From contig NC_091273.1 of assembly GCF_042100115.1 (NCBI RefSeq), forward strand, positions 2,976,001 through 3,040,000: 64,000 nucleotides of DNA. The letters run 5' to 3'. A program made the translations under genes and the position numbers. Source of the DNA: Alternaria dauci. Its lineage: Eukaryota; Ascomycota; Dothideomycetes; Pleosporales; Pleosporaceae. The notes under the pieces were generated by a model. The model was not told where the DNA came from, did not search any database, and saw only the letters and a list, made by a program, of their open reading frames with translations. Below, piece after piece: positions 11,129 to 21,411 of this stretch. The first letter of the stretch is position 1. Every line of letters starts with the position of its first letter.

Positions 11129-11920
11129 ACATCAGCAGATCTATCCCTGTGTCATCAACATGCTTTCTTACGAGAGACACTTTACTGCATCTCATGAAGC
11201 CAGTTCTTAGCATATGGCCTTCGTGTTCGTTCAACTTTGCTTCTTACTCTGGTTTGTCGATAACGCCAATAAAATGAAGACTAGCCCAACAACCCGCGTT
11301 CTGTTGTGACGAATGATTTTTTCTACTGCTACACGGCTGGACAATGCTGGTGTCTCAAGCGCTTACACGCAACAAACTAATCTGTTCTTGGCGGAACAAT
11401 CGGAACCTAGGTTCAGCATGTACGTTGTCGTTCAGTCGCAGGGTTCCGCATCTCGGACCCGTGTTTGCCCAAGCTGGCGACTGTAAGCAACGAGCTAGGG
11501 CGTCACCAGGTTGAGATAGGAAGCCATTAACGGGGGTCGTGGCCGAGAAGAGCATAGTTGTGCAAATAGAGGCTGGAGAGGAGAGTCATGGCGATGCAAA
11601 TGTTGTTTCGCGTACACAAGCTGCAGCTTAGATAGCTTCTCAAGGCTTGTGTACCAAAACACGCGTAGAATTTCTTCCAATCTTATCGGTTCGTGTTTTA
11701 TTCCGATCTCGGGCCTTTTAGTGACGCGTTCGCAACGCTAAATCTATCGATCGGGCTAGATCCGCGGGAACATCCGCGAGCCACGCTAGCCGAAACTTCG
11801 TATATCGTATTGGCGTATCCCAACGGAAAGGCCGTGGTGATGGAAGTAATAAAAGTTGCCAACTGCTGCCACAGTTGACTGAGCCACAAACACCACTCTG
11901 GAATCTTTCGAATATCTCTC

Positions 11921-14549
11921 ATGATGAATTCCCGTCCAGATAGTACCCAGGCGCCGATATCAGTGGAGTTTGAACAAAGCAATCATGTACATCGTATAAG
12001 AGCGCGTCCAGATAGTACTCAAGCACCAATACCTGTGGACTACGAACACGATTACGAAGTGCACCACACAGGTGCACCACCACCGTACACAGTGGAAGAT
12101 TTGACCGGCTCAATACCACAGCCAGGAGACACTGGTGTAACAAGTATGTTTACAGACTCTCACAACCCGCAATCATGCCCAGGTGCTGATTTCATGTAGA
12201 CGATGGTCGCATCGACATTGACCTCAAGTCACGACTTACCAAGACACTCGTCAAACTCGTGCCGAAGCACGAAAAGGAAGAACCAGAACTGAGTCGCCGA
12301 TATACCATTAGCAGATCATGGAATATCCGGCTGAACATCGTCATCCAAGTTGTTGGAAGTCGAGGCGATGTGCAACCATTCATCGCTCTAGGCCAAGAGC
12401 TGCAAAAATATGGACACCGCGTACGAATAGCGACGCACAACACATTCGAAAGCTTTGTACGCGAGTCGAACCTAGAATTCTACCCCATCGGTGGAGATCC
12501 CAAAGAGCTCAGTAGGTGGATAAAGCTGCATGCTGCCGGTTTCCTCGTGCACCTTGTTAACATGCAGCAGTGGCATACATGGTGAAGAATCCGGGGTTGA
12601 TTCCTTCAATGAAGAGTCTACGCGAAGGCGACATCCAGAAGAAGAGAGAAATGATTACGGAAATGCTCTACGGGTGCTGGCACTCGTGTGTCGAGCCGGA
12701 TCTGAAGACTGGGCAGCCATTTGTGGCAGAAGCAATCATCGCCAACCCGCCTAGTTTCGCGCATGTACACTGTGCTCAGGCGCTGGGCATTCCGCTTCAT
12801 CTTATGTTTACCATGCCCTGGAGCAGTACGCGAGCCTTTCCGCATCCGCTGGCAAACTTTAAGAGTGGTGAAATCTCACCAGCGCTCATCAATTACGCAT
12901 CTTATGGCGTAGTTGAGTTCCTGACATGGCAGGGTCTTGGCGACGTCATCAACCGGTTTCGCCATTCTTTGGACCTGGAAGACGTTCCTGCATCGGTTGG
13001 ACCTGTACTCGCTTCCACACTCAAAGTGCCCTACACGTATTGCTGGTCACCGGCATTGGTTCCAAAGCCATCTGATTGGGCAGCGCATATCGACATTTGT
13101 GGTTTTTTCTTTCGTGAGCCAACACCGTACACGCCGCCTGCGGAAATTGATCAATTTTTGCGCAATGGACTTCCGCCGGTATATATTGGCTTCGGAAGTA
13201 TTGTCCTAGATGATCCCGGGAAGATGACGTCAAGCATCATAGAAACTGTACGCGCCTTAGGTATCCGAGCGATCATCTCGAGAGGATGGAGCAACCTGGG
13301 TGCCGACTTGCCAAACGACAACAAGGACGTTCTGTTCATTGGCGACTGTCCACATGAATGGCTGTTCCAACATGTTGCAGCGGTCGTTCATCACGGCGGA
13401 GCAGGTACGGCTGCTTGTGGGCTGCGCAATGCGTGTCCTACTGTTGTCATACCCTTCTTTGGAGATCAACCATTTTGGGGAGAAATGATAGCAGCAGCGG
13501 GAGCAGGTCCGATGCCTATTCCACACAGACTTCTGACGACCGAGAATCTTACGCCAGCCATCCACTTCTGCCTCACGCGCGAAGCAAAGCAAGCAGCACG
13601 GGCTCTGTCCTCGCAGATGGCGAGCGAACGTGGTGTTGAGGCTGCTGCACAATCCTTCCATGCAAACTTGCCTCTCGAAACAATGCAATGCGCTCTATTA
13701 CCCACGGAGGTGGCATCTTGGAAGGTGAAAAAAGGGTCCATCCTCCTCTCCAAAGTGGCGGCGCAAATACTAATCGAGAACGGTGTGATCGTTCCCTCCG
13801 ATCTTGAAAATCACGAAACGGACCCCTTTTTCATCACCAACCAACGCTGGGACCCTGTGACAAGCACGACTTCTGCCTGTCTCGGAATTGTCGGGGACAT
13901 GGGCATGGCAGCGAAGGGCATGGTGGTGGACCCCTTCACCGAACCCAAACTCCCAGTCACCTCTTCGGCCGCCTCAGCATCGTCAGATAGGCCGAACAGC
14001 GCGGTGGTCGCAAGTCGCGTGGCTGGTGGTGTCGCCAAAGGCTTTGGCAGATTCGTGGGTGCCTTCTACAAGGGCGTCATCGTCGATCTTCCTCTGGCCA
14101 CCACGGAAGGTTTCCGCAACGTACCGAGGCTTTATGGAGAAGAGGTCAAAGACCATGGAGAGGTCACTGGTGCTCTTTCCGGCTTCCAAGTCGGTGGGAA
14201 GAATTTCGTCCACGGCATGGCGGACGGTTTATCGGATCCCTTCCGTCAGACGTACGAGGGTGGCAAAAAGGAGGGCGCGATCGGGTACGCAAAGGGATTT
14301 GGCAAAGGCATGGCCGGACTGGTTACGAAGACGAGCGCAGCCGCTGTAGGGATCGTGGCGTACCCTGGAGATGGCATCGTTAAGAGTATGAAGTACTTGG
14401 CGAAGAGCGGAACAAGGAAACGAATCAGGGCGGCGAAATTGGTCGAGACTGAATGGACCAGCAGAAAGTCCGAGGCTGACTTGAACGCCATAGAACTCAT
14501 AAGGGAGTTTGAAAGACTCAGGAAGGGCAAGGAGAAGGTGAGGACGTGA
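11921..14549 (+). CDS. Sterol 3-beta-glucosyltransferase-like UDP-glycosyltransferase
   Basis: Three exons, 11921-12143, 12200-12511 and 12571-14549, give 837 residues; introns of 56 and 59 bases. The joins restore VTNDGRIDIDLKSRL and GGDPKELMAYMVKNPGL, both characteristic of this family. The N-terminal GT28 fold begins at GSRGDVQPFIALGQ; the C-terminal half has the sugar-nucleotide motif HHGGAGTAACGLRNACP followed by PFFGDQPFWG. It would transfer glucose from UDP-glucose to a sterol or similar lipid. The GRAM and PH modules of the large Atg26 type are absent. The last 220 residues are glycine-rich with repeated GFGKGM/AKGFG/GVxKG units, which recall the lipid-contacting C-terminal ends of VPS13/ATG2 proteins; that is only a resemblance. 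The N terminus holds a two-copy 24-residue tandem repeat (RPDSTQAPI...). Confidence 0.87.
11933..12076 (+). repeat. Two-copy 72-base tandem repeat in glucosyltransferase N terminus
   Basis: Two consecutive 72-base units (11933-12004 and 12005-12076) encode RPDSTQAPISVEFE... and RPDSTQAPIPVDYE.... The first 14 residues are nearly identical and the remainder has diverged, keeping V-H and the final A. It lies in a disordered region before the catalytic domain. Confidence 0.8.
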
Positions 14550-14647
14550 GGATGGAACGGCTCTGGCGTGTGAGTCAACGCAATGCTTGATGTGCAGTAC
14601 GAAGTAGACATGGAGTTTGGAGATATACCCTTTGCGAACAACTCTTC

Positions 14648-15052
14648 TTAGATCTCTACCAAGGTCGACATATATTTTCTCAGATATGTAGTAGGCGTGC
14701 TCTTGCCTGGCTCGTGTCCGTATAAGAGGGCCGTAAAGGTCATAAGGTCAGGGCGTTTTGACATTTGGAGGACGATAGTCGCGAAAAGAGCAAAGATGAG
14801 AAGGCGTTGGCGCAAGTTTTCTTGCATATCCCAACTACGATTATCCACAACAAGTTGTGCAGGAGATAATTGTGTTGTTGTGTGTACTAGAGATGTGGGG
14901 TCAGGTGGCACGAAGACCTCGGGATGCAGGCCCGCCCAATTTCCGTGACTGCGAATTCCGCCCCTACGGAGTTCAGGCGAAATCCGCTCCAGCGCATCCC
15001 GCCATCTTACAAGCTCGTGCACCAACACCGCCATAATGTCAAAATTTCCCAT
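14648..15052 (-). CDS. Weak candidate: small hypothetical protein
   Basis: A 134-residue minus-strand frame opening with a true ATG (MGNFDIMAVLVHELVRWRDA). It has ordinary protein composition, an N-terminal helix, a proline-rich middle and a hydrophobic segment (LLIFALFATIVLQM) near residues 85-98. Against it: only 36 bases separate its start from the start of the divergent regulator at 15089, which leaves no room for a promoter, and frames of this length arise by chance at this base composition. I know no homologous family. Treat as unproven. Confidence 0.3.
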   Translation of the reverse strand: MGNFDIMAVLVHELVRWRDALERISPELRRGGIRSHGNWAGLHPEVFVPPDPTSLVHTTTQLSPAQLVVDNRSWDMQENLRQRLLIFALFATIVLQMSKRPDLMTFTALLYGHEPGKSTPTTYLRKYMSTLVEI

Positions 15053-15088
15053 ACCTAGACTGCATACGTGTACTGTGGTCCGGAATCG

Positions 15089-17079
15089 ATGATGGAAGCC
15101 GATCTGATGCGCAGTACTCCTGCTCCGTATGGCCGAGCGTGTAGCAATTGCGTGAAAGCGAAATGCCGATGTATGATACGCGGCGACGTGGGTTCCGTCT
15201 GCGACAGGTGCGTCATTTTCTCTATTCTATAAACGATTTCTTGTCAAATCGACTCTCGCATGGTGCGCAAAGGCTTTTGCGCATCAGGTACGACAAACGA
15301 GGATAGACGCAGTGCACGAGTCTGGCTGTTGCACACCTCGCCACTTGTGGTCATGCTCGACGTACAACACAAGCTTGTAACATCAAAGCTAACCTGGTGC
15401 TGACAGATGTCATCGCTTGGGGAAAGAATGTAAATACACATCTATGGCGCGGAGGAAAGCATCAAAACCAACCCCAATCCCAAAGAGATCGAGACTAGAG
15501 GACAAGCTCGATGAAGTTGTCTCGCTTCTCCGGACACAGCGTGCAGCGCCTGCATCCATGTCGCCTGACGGTCAACCCGTGCTCACACCTGAGTCAACCG
15601 TCTTTCCTCAGAGACTGACATATAATCCCGATAATGACGACCGCCTGACTCCTCAGCAATTAGCCGACTTTCGGACGACGTACCTACATCACTTTCCCTT
15701 CGTGCACCTACCAGAGAACCTCACCACAGACGATCTTCACATCAGATACCCATTACTTTGTCATGCTATCCGCACCGTGCTCACCAAAGCGGTCACTCAG
15801 CAACGTCGGCTGAGTAAGCAGTTGCGAGAACAGCTGGCTTCCAGGATCGTGGTACAAGGAGAAAGAAGTATTGATTTGTTGTTCAGTCTCATCATGTGTA
15901 TTGCTTGGTAAGAAAACTGTCACGCATAACTCTCTCATTATTGACGATAGCTAGGGCACCATACTATACTCACGGTAAGCAATTTCTGGGCTCCATGTGC
16001 GGTCTTGCAAAAACAGTAGTAAGCGACCTTCGTCTTGACAAACCTGCCCAACCGACGGGATGTCCAAGTCTAGGTCCTCGTGTGGACAACAAAGAACTTC
16101 GGACGAATGAAGGCAGTAGAGCGTTGCTAGCCGTCTTCATACTATGCGCAAAGTGAGTGTGTGACAGACTTCGGCTTGGCTCAACTGATTGCGGAAGCGT
16201 TTCCATAATATTCGAATACGACCTAATGCTATGGTCATCGCAGATGGAAGACGCCTGCGATGTCTTGAACAAGGACCGAGAATCTAAAGAAGACGGCATA
16301 TTGGTTGCCAGTGCGCGTCTAGCAAAGATTGCGATCAGCGCTGCCGAAGTATCGCGAAGAGCTGCGGATGACCCCAGTACAGCAAGACATGCTGTGATAG
16401 CTATTGATCCTCTCATTCTGGCGCTTGGCAATTTTCAGAAATCGCTCGCTTCTGAATGTCTACAACACTGTAAGATCATTATTTCGTCCGCTCTTCAAGC
16501 ACTCAGATTTATACAGGGCTTATTATCGGGCTCGTCCAAACAACTCAGGTTGCCATTTATGACCTCGCGCTCTTGGGATTGTCCACAGCCGAGATGGCAG
16601 CCTCGCACCTCGCCTTCGAGTCTAAACGTATCGAATATCTTATGGAACTCTTGCGGACATGTGAAGCCTGTCGAGACCACGCCTTGACTGGCGATGTCAT
16701 GAGTATAACAGCTCCATCAATGCTCATATGGTCTTATTGCTGCAAGGTCTTGTATCGACTCGCCAGCATCAAAGAAGTGCCCGGCTGGGATCCAACTATC
16801 GTCCAATCGACCGTTGACATCGTGCAGTGTCTAGAGCAACTTGCGGACATAGCTGAGCGGGCTAATGCCGAATACAAAGCCCAAACAGGCGAGGAAACTC
16901 TGTTTGCTGCAGCCGCAGAGACACTGAGAGCGATAGCGCCAAATTGGAAACTCCCCACGAGCGAGCACGATAATGTCGTAGACAGCGCAGCGGAAGGATG
17001 GAATGTCGCGATCGTTGGGGATATGGGAATGCTAGACTTTTCGAGCGACCTTTGGATGCCTAGTGCTTTCAATCTTTAA
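15089..17079 (+). CDS. Zn2Cys6 transcription factor, five exons
   Basis: Exons 15089-15207, 15407-15907, 15955-16152, 16198-16469 and 16517-17079 give 550 residues. The first intron is long (199 bases) and interrupts the zinc cluster itself: ACSNCVKAKCRC...VCDR joins CHRLGKECKY to complete C-x2-C-x6-C-x9-C-x2-C-x6-C. A short coiled coil (LEDKLDEVVSLL) follows. The rest is helical and contains FPFVHLP and WAPYYTHGKQFLGSMCGLA, usual in the regulatory domain of fungal pathway activators. The second join (CIAW-APYY) is secure; the junctions at 16153/16198 and 16470/16517 are supported by frame and splice consensus but could shift by a few residues. It lies 0.5 kb upstream of the drug-type MFS pump in the same direction, an arrangement common for local control of efflux. 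Confidence 0.82.
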
Positions 17080-17576
17080 TCCATGCGAGTGTGTCTCAGC
17101 CACAGCTGTATATTAATGCTTTTGCACAGCCGTGCAGATCGCAAAAACCCGAGACTAAACTTCCCAGCGGTACTCCATGCACATGAGGTTTACAGAGAAC
17201 AACCCCTTGTTGATAGTGGAAGACAACCCCATAGTATGTTCTGGCTAATCTGTCATCCTGAGGTGCTGTGCACAGACGTTCAATCCGCTTTCCTTGACAC
17301 AGATGCGGTTACCTGAAGTTCAACCCAAACCCGAAATCCGTATGATCGCGCTCAGGCCTCCACCGTCACCACCGGAAACAGTGAAACATATCAATGGATA
17401 AGTTCCCCCTATATCTTCCATCCTATCTTTCTTGTATCTGGTCACGCATGCCTGCATCGCATTTTACCTCTCACATTCAGATATTTCCAAGGTCACCTAC
17501 CTGACGCCATCTCGCCCCAACTCTACACCTTGAACCAATACTGTGTAAAGTGAGCTGGCTATACGAACTAGTCAAT
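17080..17576. other. Intergenic, 497 bp
   Basis: Contains the 3' flank of the regulator and the promoter of the MFS pump. No gene seen; a CTATATC and a pyrimidine-rich CTATCTTTCTTG tract lie at about 17409-17436, ahead of the start at 17577. Confidence 0.5.
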
Positions 17577-19572
17577 ATGGCACGCAATGAAAACATCACT
17601 CCGACGGATCAATATCTGAGTGGTCTGAGACTCTTTGTTCTTCTCGGCAGCCTGACGCTCGTCACATTTCTGGTCTGCCTTGATACATCCATCATGGGCA
17701 CTGTATGTATAATCCACAACGCTGCTACTAGAGAACAATACTAATATTATCAGGCAATACCGCGTATCACATCTGAGTTTCACTCACTCGCTGACGTCGG
17801 GTGGTATATCGGTGCTTTTACACTTGCCAGTGCGACGCTGCAACCGCTTTCTGGGAAGCTCTACACACACCTCAGTACCAAGGTAAGCACCCTCTTCTTC
17901 CGACATAGCGATACACCGCTGATTACTCCACAGGTTGTGTTCCTCACGTTCGTGCTTTTATTCGAGCTTGGTTCTCTACTTTGCGGTGTCGCTAGCTCGT
18001 CGGTTGTCCTCATCGTGGGAAGGGTGGTTGCGGGCTTAGGAGCTTCTGGCATCGTTAACGGCGCCATGACGATACTAGCTGGAGCTGTTGCAGCAGATAA
18101 AAGTCCTGGTATGTTTTTCGTCTCCTAAATTTGATCAAAACAACGCTAATTGGGGTTCACAGTGTATACGGGCATTGTACTTGGAAGTACGCATGCTATA
18201 GCCCAGATTAGACATGACCGAATGCTGACCAGATGACAGCTGCCCAAATGGGTATTGTCGCAGGGCCGCTTATTGGAGGCGCTCTTACCGAGCATGCTAC
18301 ATGGCGTTGGTGTACGTTGAGTGTATCCCACATCTTCTTTTGTCCTTGAAGTTGACAGTGGCTCAAACATAGGCTTCTATATGAACCTACCTATAGGAGG
18401 AGCGGCAGCCGCGCTCATCACTTTTGTCCCCATTCCTGAGCGCACAACAAAGTCACGCTTTACCCTGTCCCTTCTTCGCAAAGTCATTCCCGATCTCGAT
18501 CTGTTCGGCTTTGCACTCTTCGTCCCTCCATCTGTCATGCTGCTTCTCGCTCTCCAGCTTGGCAGCGGCGGAGCTCACAGATGGGATTCCTCTGTTGTCG
18601 TCGGGCTATTTTGTGGCGCGGGAGTATGCGCCATCCTCTTCATACTTTGGGAGAAGAGAGTGGGAGATCAGGCTATGCTTCCAGGAAAGCTGCTGGGGAA
18701 GCGCGTTGTTTGGGCCAGCTGCGTGCACGGCAGCTGCATCATCACTTGTATGATGACAGCAAGTATTTGGATGCCGACCTACTTCCAGGCAGTAAAGGAC
18801 AACGGGCCCACTGATAGCGGCATACACGTCTTGCCGAGTATCTTGAGTCAGCTTTTGGTCGTCATCGCTACGGGCGCTGCAGGTATGCTTCCGTGCCGAC
18901 CACCTCGTAGATATGTTGGCTCACTCTTAGCAGTATCACGTATGGGATACTACCTCCCTTGGGCATTCGCTAGTGGCGTCATCACCGCTATCGGAAATGC
19001 CCTGGTGTCAACGTTCACAGCATCCACAAGCACTGCGGTATGGATCGGATATCAGATTGTTTTGGGAGCTGGCCGGGGATGCGGCATGCAGATGGTAAGA
19101 AACAGTACTGCTCGAGCCGTTGCTCAATTGCTGACACTCCCAGGCGATGATCGCAGTACAAAACGCCGTACCACCTTCGCAATACCCGGTTGCTCTGGCC
19201 AGTCTTATCTTTTTCCAGAATCTCAGCGCATCTATCGCTGTCGTCATCGCAAACACCATCTTCGCACAGACACTCACCTCCAAAATCTCGCTTTACGCGC
19301 CGTCAGTATCGCCTCAGGTCGTACTTGATACTGGATCTAGTGCCAGTGCCGTACGGGCACTTGTACCACCTGAAGGATTGGATGGGCTATTGAGAGCGTA
19401 CTCGGAGAGTCTCCGCAATGTGTTCTATTTCTTGTCAGCTGTAGCATGTGTAGCTGTCATTGCCAGTTTAGGCATGGACTGGAAGGACATCAGGGAGAAG
19501 AGTGGGGAATCGGAGAAGAACGTTGCCATGGATGAAGTTCGTGAAGATAGCAAGAAGTCAGAAGAAGCTTGA
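17577..19572 (+). CDS. MFS drug:H+ antiporter, DHA2 (14-TM) family
   Basis: Eight exons: 17577-17702, 17754-17882, 17934-18108, 18163-18186, 18240-18311, 18373-18882, 18934-19094 and 19144-19572, giving 541 residues with seven introns of 49-61 bases. Motif D1 appears as LVCLDTSIMGTAIPRI across the first join, motif A-like LQPLSGKLYTHLSTK next, and motif C as GIVAGPLIGGALTEHATWRW with the family end FYMNLPIGG across the fifth. About 14 transmembrane segments follow and the tail is charged (WKDIREKSGESEKN). DHA2 proteins export toxic or self-made small molecules across the plasma membrane using the proton gradient; the substrate is unknown. Exon 4 is only 24 bases. The regulator just upstream and the secreted hydrolase downstream may belong with it functionally, but no biosynthetic backbone enzyme is in the window. 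Confidence 0.9.
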
Positions 19573-19664
19573 GTGGTTGCGGGTGTCAATGGCACCATGG
19601 TTTTTATTTGTGGGTGCAGTCAGGAATGCTGGTAACGAGGACCAAACATTCTAGCAGAGCTGTT

Positions 19665-20798
19665 TTAGGATTGCTCTATCCAACTGTAAATACGCTCCCA
19701 TACTTCATCGCTGTTCTTTTCCATAAACATCATATGCCCATTGCCGTGGATGCCAGCTTTGCCGAGCTCGAGATGAACGGCCTTGGAACAACCTGCCTGT
19801 TTGAGGAAGTTCACCGTACAATAGTCGTACGGAGCATGGTAGCTGGCTTCCGACGTAACAGTGAGGATGGGCAGCGGCGCCAGATTGGGAAGTTGCCTCG
19901 GTGCTGGATCCATTGCTTGCAACACACAAGGAACAGTCGCGTTGTTGCTAGTCAAATTCGCAGGCTGATAGATTTGCTGTACAAGGTCTACAGGATCAGT
20001 TACTGGAGGTGAGTAGTTCAGCGGTATATCCGTCAAACCCCACTTTCGCGCCGCTGCGGACCCAAAAACCGCTTCCTGGAAGGGCGGGCCAGTTGGCTCT
20101 AGCAAGATAAGACCCTTCGCGAGACTGGGCCGAACATCAGCTATGAGCAATGGCATGATTCCTCCTTGGCTGTGACCAATTAACCAAGCGGGGGTGCCGA
20201 TTAGATCCAAAAGCTGTGCGCCAGCCGACTGAACGGTGCTTTGTTGATAGGTGGCATTGGAAATGAACTGGACGTTCGAGGAATAGAAAGCGTCAAAAGT
20301 AGGGTCGCCCATGACCCCCGTTCCTGGCCACTGAGTGTGAAGTGTGGCTTGGGGCCACAAGCGATATTGAAGTGGAGCAGTGAAGCGTTGTTGAATAATC
20401 TCAGCAGAGTAAGTTGTCGGTGCATCCGCGCCAGCCCGTGGTGCCCACGCGGAGCGGCCACGGAAGGTTTGATCTATGATGTAGACCGTATGGCCAGCTG
20501 CAAGAAAGTGTGAAGTCCATGACATTCCTCCATCCGGCTTGACGAGAAAGTTTGTTCCGGTTTGGCCTTGTCCGTGAATCAAAACGATGGGGGATTTCAC
20601 ATCTTGTGCGGTCGAAACAGGCGATAGCTTCTCGACGTACATCTGGTCCTTGAAGATGTGACCGCCCTTACCATCGTCGACATAGCCACCGCCGATGTAA
20701 AAGTATGTCCGTACTGCCGGGAGTTCAGATTGGGTAGGCCGGTCATTCTGTGCTGACGCCAAGCAGGCGAGGAGCGTCAGATGTCGTAGAAGCTTCAT
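19665..20798 (-). CDS. Secreted alpha/beta hydrolase (esterase-like)
   Basis: One uninterrupted minus-strand exon of 377 residues. Residues 1-16 are a signal peptide (MKLLRHLTLLACLASA). The alpha/beta-hydrolase fold is marked by IVLIHGQGQTGTNF (oxyanion-hole strand, about 71-84), the nucleophile elbow GHSQGG with Ser210, and a C-terminal GNGHMMFMEKN with the likely catalytic His355. A glutamate just after strand 6 (LILLEPTGPP) may be the acid. Several NxS/T sequons fit a secreted glycoprotein. The substrate cannot be named; ester hydrolysis is the safe call. Its 3' end faces the MFS pump, with 92 bases between the stop codons. Confidence 0.85.
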   Translation of the reverse strand: MKLLRHLTLLACLASAQNDRPTQSELPAVRTYFYIGGGYVDDGKGGHIFKDQMYVEKLSPVSTAQDVKSPIVLIHGQGQTGTNFLVKPDGGMSWTSHFLAAGHTVYIIDQTFRGRSAWAPRAGADAPTTYSAEIIQQRFTAPLQYRLWPQATLHTQWPGTGVMGDPTFDAFYSSNVQFISNATYQQSTVQSAGAQLLDLIGTPAWLIGHSQGGIMPLLIADVRPSLAKGLILLEPTGPPFQEAVFGSAAARKWGLTDIPLNYSPPVTDPVDLVQQIYQPANLTSNNATVPCVLQAMDPAPRQLPNLAPLPILTVTSEASYHAPYDYCTVNFLKQAGCSKAVHLELGKAGIHGNGHMMFMEKNSDEVWERIYSWIEQS

Positions 20799-21411
20799 GG
20801 CTAACGGGCCGCGTGGGAGCTAAACCAAAGGGTAAAGATGAGGCAAGGAGACGGTGTCGAAGCAGACTGTTGCGTTGTCGTGCTATGAGGCCAGCATATC
20901 CAGCAGAAAAACGCTGCTGCGTGGCTCCGATTCGTCACACCGCCTTAGATGAGGATCTGCAGAAACGGCTGATGGAACTGGGCTTCATCCCTCTTACAAG
21001 GGTTTCGTGCGGCTACGATCCCTCCGCGTGTACATTTATTCAGTCCTTTGCGTGATACTGTACCACACAAGGGCTATTTGCGCCCGTTAAGTCGATAATG
21101 GTATAGTTGTCTGAGGCACCTCGAGAGTCCTACTGCTCGAAAGCGTAAGCGGCCGCTGTCACACGCTGCTCGAGTGGGTTGAGACAGATACTGGCATGGG
21201 CCGGAAGATTATTCTTGGGCTTGGTTGTGGATCCCACAATGCCGAGGTGTGTCACTGCCCACCTCAGGATTTCGCCTGTCTAGCCTCAATAGGCAAAGCC
21301 GCAGGCTGGTAGAACGGAGGATTGACCCGCATGGGTACTGTACCGCTCCACGAGATGAACTTGCATGGATCTGATTTGATCTATTATTTTAAAAACTTGA
21401 GGCTGTCTGGT
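20799..21411. other. Intergenic, 613 bp
   Basis: Promoter of the hydrolase on the left and 3' flank of the rhodopsin-like gene on the right. I see no gene. A stretch near 21090-21140 faintly resembles tRNA arms but cannot be folded into a tRNA. Confidence 0.5.

Larger units (their letters stand above)
9320..11920. other. Gene-poor stretch, 2.6 kb, with palindrome cluster
   Basis: No confident gene. The left 250 bases are the pectate lyase promoter. The rest is richer in A and T than its neighbours and carries several copies of the palindrome TACCTAGGTA (listed separately). One plus-strand frame, about 10720-11036, is open for about 100 codons and would encode two hydrophobic stretches (GPLAVFLVSLFAQPLVTYLG and CFALIITTALWSAVPSMIAL) after a possible CCCTAG acceptor. 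It has no good start or matching family, so it may be a gene remnant or chance. Nothing resembling a transposase, terminal repeat or RNA gene was found. Confidence 0.45.

Noticed and set aside
21080..21150. A tRNA-like stretch (GGTATAGTTGTC...)
   Set aside because: No complete acceptor stem, no T-arm GTTCGANTC and no clear anticodon arm could be drawn.
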